Shown here one piece after another: positions 59,621 to 64,000 of a DNA stretch of 64,000 nt. The notes beneath the pieces are model-generated. The model was given only the letters and a program-made list of their open reading frames with translations. It had not been told where the DNA came from and did not search any database. Position numbers and translations under genes: made by a program. Source of the DNA: Chrysogorgia sp. JL179-B06 (taxonomy: Eukaryota > Cnidaria > Anthozoa > Scleralcyonacea > Chrysogorgiidae); assembly GCA_035772405.1 (NCBI GenBank), contig JAYKKM010000168.1, forward strand, positions 1,109,753-1,173,752. Direction: 5' to 3'. The stretch's first letter is position 1. Every line of letters begins with the position of its first letter.

Positions 59621-61421
59621 CTTGTCTTGTCTTGACAAGTTGACTTGTCTGTCTTGTCTTGACAAGTTGTCTTGTCTTGACAAGTTGTCTTGTCTTGACA
59701 AGTTGTCTTGTCTTGTCTTTTCTTGCCTTGTCTTTTCTTGTCTTATCTTGGCCTGTCTTGTCTTGTCTTGTCTTGAGAAGTTGTCTTGTCTTGACAAGTT
59801 GTCTTGTCTTGACAAGTTGTCTTGTCTTGACAAGTTGTCTTGTCTTGACAAGTTGTCTTGTCTTGACAAGTTGTCTTGTCTTGCCTTGTCTTTTCTTGTC
59901 TTGTCTTGTCTTGACAAGTTGTCTTGTCTTGTCTTGTCTTGACAAGTTGTCTTGTCTTGACAAGTTGTCTTGTCTTGCCTTGTCTTTTCTTGCCTTGTCT
60001 TTTCTTTTCTTTTCTTGTCTTATCTTGTCTTGTCTTGTCTTGTCTTTCGTTGTCTTGTCTTGTCTTGTCTTGTCTTGTCTTGTCTTGTCTTGTCTTGTCT
60101 TGTTTTGTCTTGGCTTGTCTTTTCTTGTCTTGTCTTGACAAGTTGTTTTGTCTTGTCTTGATAAGTTATCTTATCTTGTGTTGTCTTTTCTTCTCTTGCC
60201 TTGTCTTTCCTTGTCTTGTCTTGTCTTGTATTGTCTTGTATTGTCTTATCCTGTCTTGTCCTGTCTTGACATGTCTTGTCTTGACTTCTCTTGACAAGTT
60301 GTCTTGTCTTGTCTTGTCTTGACAACTTGTCTTTTCTTGTCTTGTCTTGTCTTGTCTTGTCTTGTGTTCACTTGTCTTGTATTATCTTGTCTTGCCTTGC
60401 CTTGTCTTGTCTTGTCTTGTTTTGTCCTGTATTGTCTTGTCTTGTTTTGTCCTGTATTATCTTGTCTTGTCTTGTCTTGTATTGTCTTGTCTTGACTTCT
60501 CTTGACAAGTTGTCTTGTCTTGTCTTGTTTTGTCTTGCCTTGTCTTGTCTTGTCTTGTCTTGTCTTGTCTTGTCTTGTCTTGTCTTGTCTTGCCTTGTCT
60601 TGTCTTGTCTTGTCTTGTCTTGTCTTGACAAGTTGTCTTGTCTTGACAAGTTGTCTTTTCTTGACAAGTGGTCTTGTCTTGTCTTGTCTTGTCTTGTCTT
60701 GTCTTGTCTTGACTTGTCTTGTCTTGTCCTGTCTTGTCTTGTCTTGTCTTGACAAGTTGTCTTGTCTTGTCTTGAGAAGTTGTCTTGTCTTGTCTTGTCT
60801 TCACAAGTTGTCTTGTCTTGACAAGTTGTCTTGTCTTGACAAGTTCTCTATCTTGTCTTGTCTTGTCTTGTCTTGTCTTGTCTTGTCTTGTCTTGTATTG
60901 TCTTGTCTTGTCTTGTCTTGACAAGTTGTCTTGTCTTGTCTTGTCTTGTCTTGTCTTGTCTTGTCTTGTCTTGTCTTGTCTTGTATTGTCTTGTCTTGTC
61001 TTGTCTTGACAAGTTGTCTTGTATTGTCTTGTCTTGTCTTGTCTTGTCTTGTCTTGTCTTGTCTTGTCTTGTCTTGTCTTGTCTTGTCTTGTCTTGTCTT
61101 GTCTTGTCTTGCCTTGTCTTGTCTTGTGTTGTGTTGTCTTGTCTTGACAAGTTGTCTTGTCTTGACAAGTTGTCTTTTCTTGACAAGTGGTCTTGTCTTG
61201 TCTTGTCTTGTCTTGTCTTGACTTGTCTTGTCTTGTCCTGTCTTGTATTGTCTTGTCTTGACAAGTTGTCTTGTCTTGTCTTGAGAAGTTGTCTTGTCTT
61301 GTCTTGTCTTGACAAGTTGTCTTGTCTTGACAAGTTGTCTTGTCTTGACAAGTTCTCTATCTTGTCTTATCTTGTCTTGTCTTGTTTTGTATTGTCTTGT
61401 CTTGTCTTGTCCTGTCTTGTC

Positions 61422-61471
61422 TTGTGTTGTGTTGTGTTGTGTTGTGTTGTGTTGCGTTGTGTTGTGTTGTC
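61422..61471 (+). repeat. (TTGTG)n sub-array
   Basis: Nine to ten consecutive TTGTG-type pentamers with one TTGCG near the end. This is the counterpart of 51222-51266, lengthened by one or two pentamers. Confidence 0.88.
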
Positions 61472-62396
61472 TTGTCTTGTCTTGTCTTGACAAGTTGTCT
61501 TGTCTTGTCTTCACAAGTTGTCTTGTCTTGTCTTGATAAGTTATCTTGTCTTGTCTTGTCTTGTCTTGTCTTGTCTTTTCTTTTCTTGTCTTGTCTTGTC
61601 TTGTCTTATCTTGTCTTGTCTTGACAAGTTGTCTTGTCTTGACAAGTTGTCTTGTCTTGCCTTGTCTTTTCTTGTCTTGTCTTGTCTTGTCTTGTCTTGT
61701 CTTGTCTTGTCTTGTCTTGTCTTGTCTTGTCTTGTCTTGTCTTGTCTTGTCTTGTTTTGTCTTGTTTTGTCTTGACAAGTTGTCTTGTCTTGACAAGTTG
61801 TCTTGTCTTGACAAGTTGTCTTGTCTTGACAAGTTGTCTTGTCTTGTCTTGACAAGTTGTCTTGTCTTGTCTTGTCTTGTCTTGTCTTTTCTTGTCTTGT
61901 CTTGACAAGTTGTCTTGTCTTGCCTTGTCTTTTCTTGCCTTATCTTTTCTTGTCTTGTCTTGTCTTGTCTTATCTTGTCTTGTATTGTCTTTGTGTTGTC
62001 TTGTTTTGTTTTGTCTTGTTTTGTCTTGACAAGTTGTCTTGTCTTGACAAGTTGTCTTGTCTTGACAAGTTGTCTTGTCTTGACAAGTTGTCTTGTCTTG
62101 ACAAGTTGTCTTGTCTTGTCTTGTCTTGTCTTGCCTTGTCTTTTCTTGTCTTGTCTTGTCTTGTCATGTCTTGTCTTGTCTAGACAAGTTGTCTTGTCTT
62201 GTCTTGTCTTGTCTTGTCTAGACTTGTCCTGTCTTGTCTTGACAAGTTTTACTGTCTCGTCTTGTCTTGTCTTTTCTTTTCTTGTGTTGTGTTGTGTTGT
62301 CTTGTGTTGCCTTGTGTTGTCTTGTGTTGTCTTGACTTGTGTTGTGTTGTCTTGTGTTGTCTTGACAAGTTGTCTTGTCTTGTCTTGTCTTGTCTT

Positions 62397-63312
62397 GCAC
62401 GTTGTCTTGTCTTGTCTTGACAAGTAGTCTTGTCTTGACAAGTTGTCTTGTCTTGACAAGTTGTCTTATCTTTTCAAAAATTGTCTTGTCTTGACAAGTT
62501 GTCTTGTATTGACAAGTTGTCTTGTCTTAACAAGTTGTCTTGTCTTGACAATTTGTCTTTTCTTGTCTTGACAAGTTGTCTTGTCTTGTCTTGTATTTTC
62601 TTGTCTTATCTTGTCTTGTCTTGTCTTGTCTTGTCTTGTCTTGTCTTGACAACTTGTCTTGTCTTGATAAGTCGTCTTGTCTTGACAAGTTGTCTTGTCT
62701 TGACAAGTTGTTTTGTCTTGACAAGTTGTCTTGTATTGACAAGTTGTCTATCTTGTTTTATCTTGTCTTGTCTTGTCTTGTCTTGTCTTGACAAGTTGTC
62801 TTGTCTTGTCTTGACAAGTTGTCTTGTCTTGACAAGTTGTCTTGTCTTGCCTTGTCTTTTCTTGCCTTGTCTTTTCTTTTCTTGTCTTGTCTTGTCTTGT
62901 CTTATCTTGTCTTGTATTGTCTTGTCTTGTCTTGTTTTGTTTTGTCTTGTTTTGTCTTGACAAGTTGTCTTGTCTTGACAAGTTGTCTTGTCTTGACAAG
63001 TTGTCTTGTCTTGACAAGTTGTCTTGTCTTGACAAGTTGTCTTGTCTTGACAAGTTGTCTTGTCTTGTCTTGTCTTGTCTTTTCTTGTCTTGTCTTGTCT
63101 TGTCTTGTCTTGTTATGTCTTGTCTTGTCTAGACAAGTTGTCTTGTCTTGTCTTGTCTTGTCTTGTCTAGACTTGTCCTGTCTTGTCTTGTCTTCACTTG
63201 TCTTGTCTTGTCTGGTCTTGTCTTGTCTGGTCTTGTATTGTCTTGTCTTGACTTGTCTTGAGAACTTGTCTTGTCTTGTTTTGTCTTGTCTTGTCTTGTC
63301 TTGTCTTTGCTT
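62397..63312 (+). repeat. Module C, copy 9 (inside large unit 4)
   Basis: GCACGTTG 62397, CAAAAATTG 62475, CTTTGCTTGCC 63305. It shares GACAAGTAGTC, TTAACAAG, GATAAGTCG and GTTATGTC with the copy at 52217, about 10.18 kb upstream. It differs by TTATC for TTGTC just before the A-tract. Confidence 0.83.
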
Positions 63313-64000
63313 GCCTTGTCTTGTCTTATCTTGTCTTGTTTTGTCTTGTCTTGTCTTGCCTTGTCTTGTCTTGTCTTGTCTTGTGTTATCTTGTCTTGTC
63401 TTGTCTTGTCTTGTCTTGTCTTGTCTTGTCTTGTCTTGTCTTGTCTTGTCTTGTCTTGACTTGTTGTCTTGTCTTGACAAGTTGTCTTGTCTTGTCTTGT
63501 CTTGTCTTGACAAGTTGTCTTGTATTGACAAGTTGCGTTGTCGTGTCTTGTGTTGTCGTATTGACAAGTTGTCTTGTCTTGACAAGTTGTCTTATATTGT
63601 CTTATCTTGTGTTGTGTTGTGTTGTCTTGTCTTGTCTTGTCTTGACAAGTTGTCTTGTCTTGTCTTCACAAGTTGTCTTGTCTTGTCTTGACAAGTTATC
63701 TTGTCTTGTCTTGTCTTGTCTTGTATTGTCTTGTCTTGTCTTGTCTTGTCTTGTCTTGTCTTGTCTTGTCTTGTCTTGACAAGTTGGCTTGTCTTGTCTA
63801 GTCTTGTCTTGCCTTGTCTTGTCTTGTCTTGTCTAGACTTGTCCTGTCTTGTCTTGTATTGACAAGTTTTCCTGTCTTGTCTTGTCTTGTCTTGCACGTT
63901 GTCTTGTCTTGTCTTGTCTTGTCTTTTCTTGTGTTGTGTTGTCCTGTTTTGTCTTGTGTTGTGTTGTGTTATCTTGTCTTGACAAGTTGTTTTTGTATTG

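Larger units (their letters stand above)
1..64000 (+). repeat. (TTGTC)n / (AAGAC)n pentanucleotide satellite array, whole window
   Basis: From first base to last the sequence is tandem TTGTC or one-to-few-base variants of it, mixed with an 18-bp derivative. The pure pentamer is T3 G1 C1, so the + strand has almost no A outside the 18-mers and variants. The orientation never flips: no run of GACAA units is present on the + strand. No poly-A tail, long terminal repeat, terminal inverted repeat, intron-bearing gene, tRNA-like or rRNA-like segment interrupts it. The array continues off both ends. The pentamer is a rotation of AAGAC, a known satellite type of Drosophila melanogaster heterochromatin; whether this window comes from that genus is unproven. 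The likely setting is constitutive heterochromatin. Confidence 0.97.
57844..64000 (+). repeat. Large superunit 4 (cut by the window end)
   Basis: GCACGTTG 57844 is followed by CTTTGCTTGCC near 58025, a duplicated GCGCGTTG/GCACGTTG pair (58646, 58852), GGCAACTTTTC near 59109, GATTATC near 59270, GATAAGTTATCTTATC near 60160, AGTTCTCTATC near 61342, module C 62397, R 63555 and GCACGTTG 63894. The last 100 bases match 34735-34830 and 53732-53830, so the window stops about two-thirds of the way through the unit. Confidence 0.82.

Noticed and set aside
1..64000. Telomeric repeat
   Set aside because: Some telomeres have short G/T-rich units, but TTGTC has one G per unit and no GG or GGG run. The 18-mer and kilobase superunits do not fit a telomerase product.
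1..64000. Triplex-forming homopurine tract
   Set aside because: Each TTGTC has a purine (G) among pyrimidines, and the complement GACAA has a C, so no mirror-symmetric homopurine run longer than a few bases exists.

Overview
The whole 64-kb window is satellite DNA. I find no gene, RNA gene, transposon or unique sequence in it. The + strand is a run of the pentamer TTGTC (complement GACAA; canonical satellite name AAGAC), always in one orientation. It is interrupted by an 18-bp unit, TTGACAAGTTGTCTTGTC, made of two TTGTC pentamers plus an 8-bp TTGACAAG that contains the pentamer in inverted form. Point variants (TTGTG, TTGCC, TTTTC, TTGTA, TTATC, TTCAC) sit at fixed places and act as landmarks.

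Organism: kilobase-scale simple satellite with higher-order structure points to eukaryotic heterochromatin (pericentromere, sex chromosome or similar), most likely an animal. An (AAGAC)n satellite is known from Drosophila melanogaster heterochromatin, including the Y chromosome. Short motifs like this arise independently in many lineages, so the species cannot be named from this sequence.

Layout: the array is hierarchical (5 bp, 18 bp, modules of about 0.9-1.7 kb, units of about 3.0 and 4.5 kb, superunits of about 9-10 kb). From 1 to about 25 kb the array is rich in 18-mer blocks and built from recurring modules. Module C (about 0.9 kb, from a GCACGTTG landmark to a CTTTGCTT landmark) starts at 1069, 5610, 11443, 14461, 20166, 23186, 33240, 52217 and 62397, with a decayed copy near 43688. 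Module D (about 1.7 kb) usually lies upstream of C. Module K (seven phased 18-mers) and landmark R (GTCGTATTG) lie downstream. From about 25.9 kb a second variant family appears (GACTTCTCTTGACAAG, TTCACTTGTCTTGTATT, TTTTGTCCTG). It combines with modules D, C, K and R into four large units starting at 29170, 38809, 47806 and 57844; the last runs off the window. The second unit is atypical, with a stretch full of pentamer indels at 42.6-46.3 kb.

Every long open frame is a by-product of the repeat. TTGTC has no stop codon in any of the six frames, and the 18-mer has none on the - strand, so frames of up to 1481 codons arise (17411-21856, -). Their predicted peptides are only SCLVL/LVLTSC-type or TRQDK/RQLVKT-type repeats. 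No coding feature is reported.
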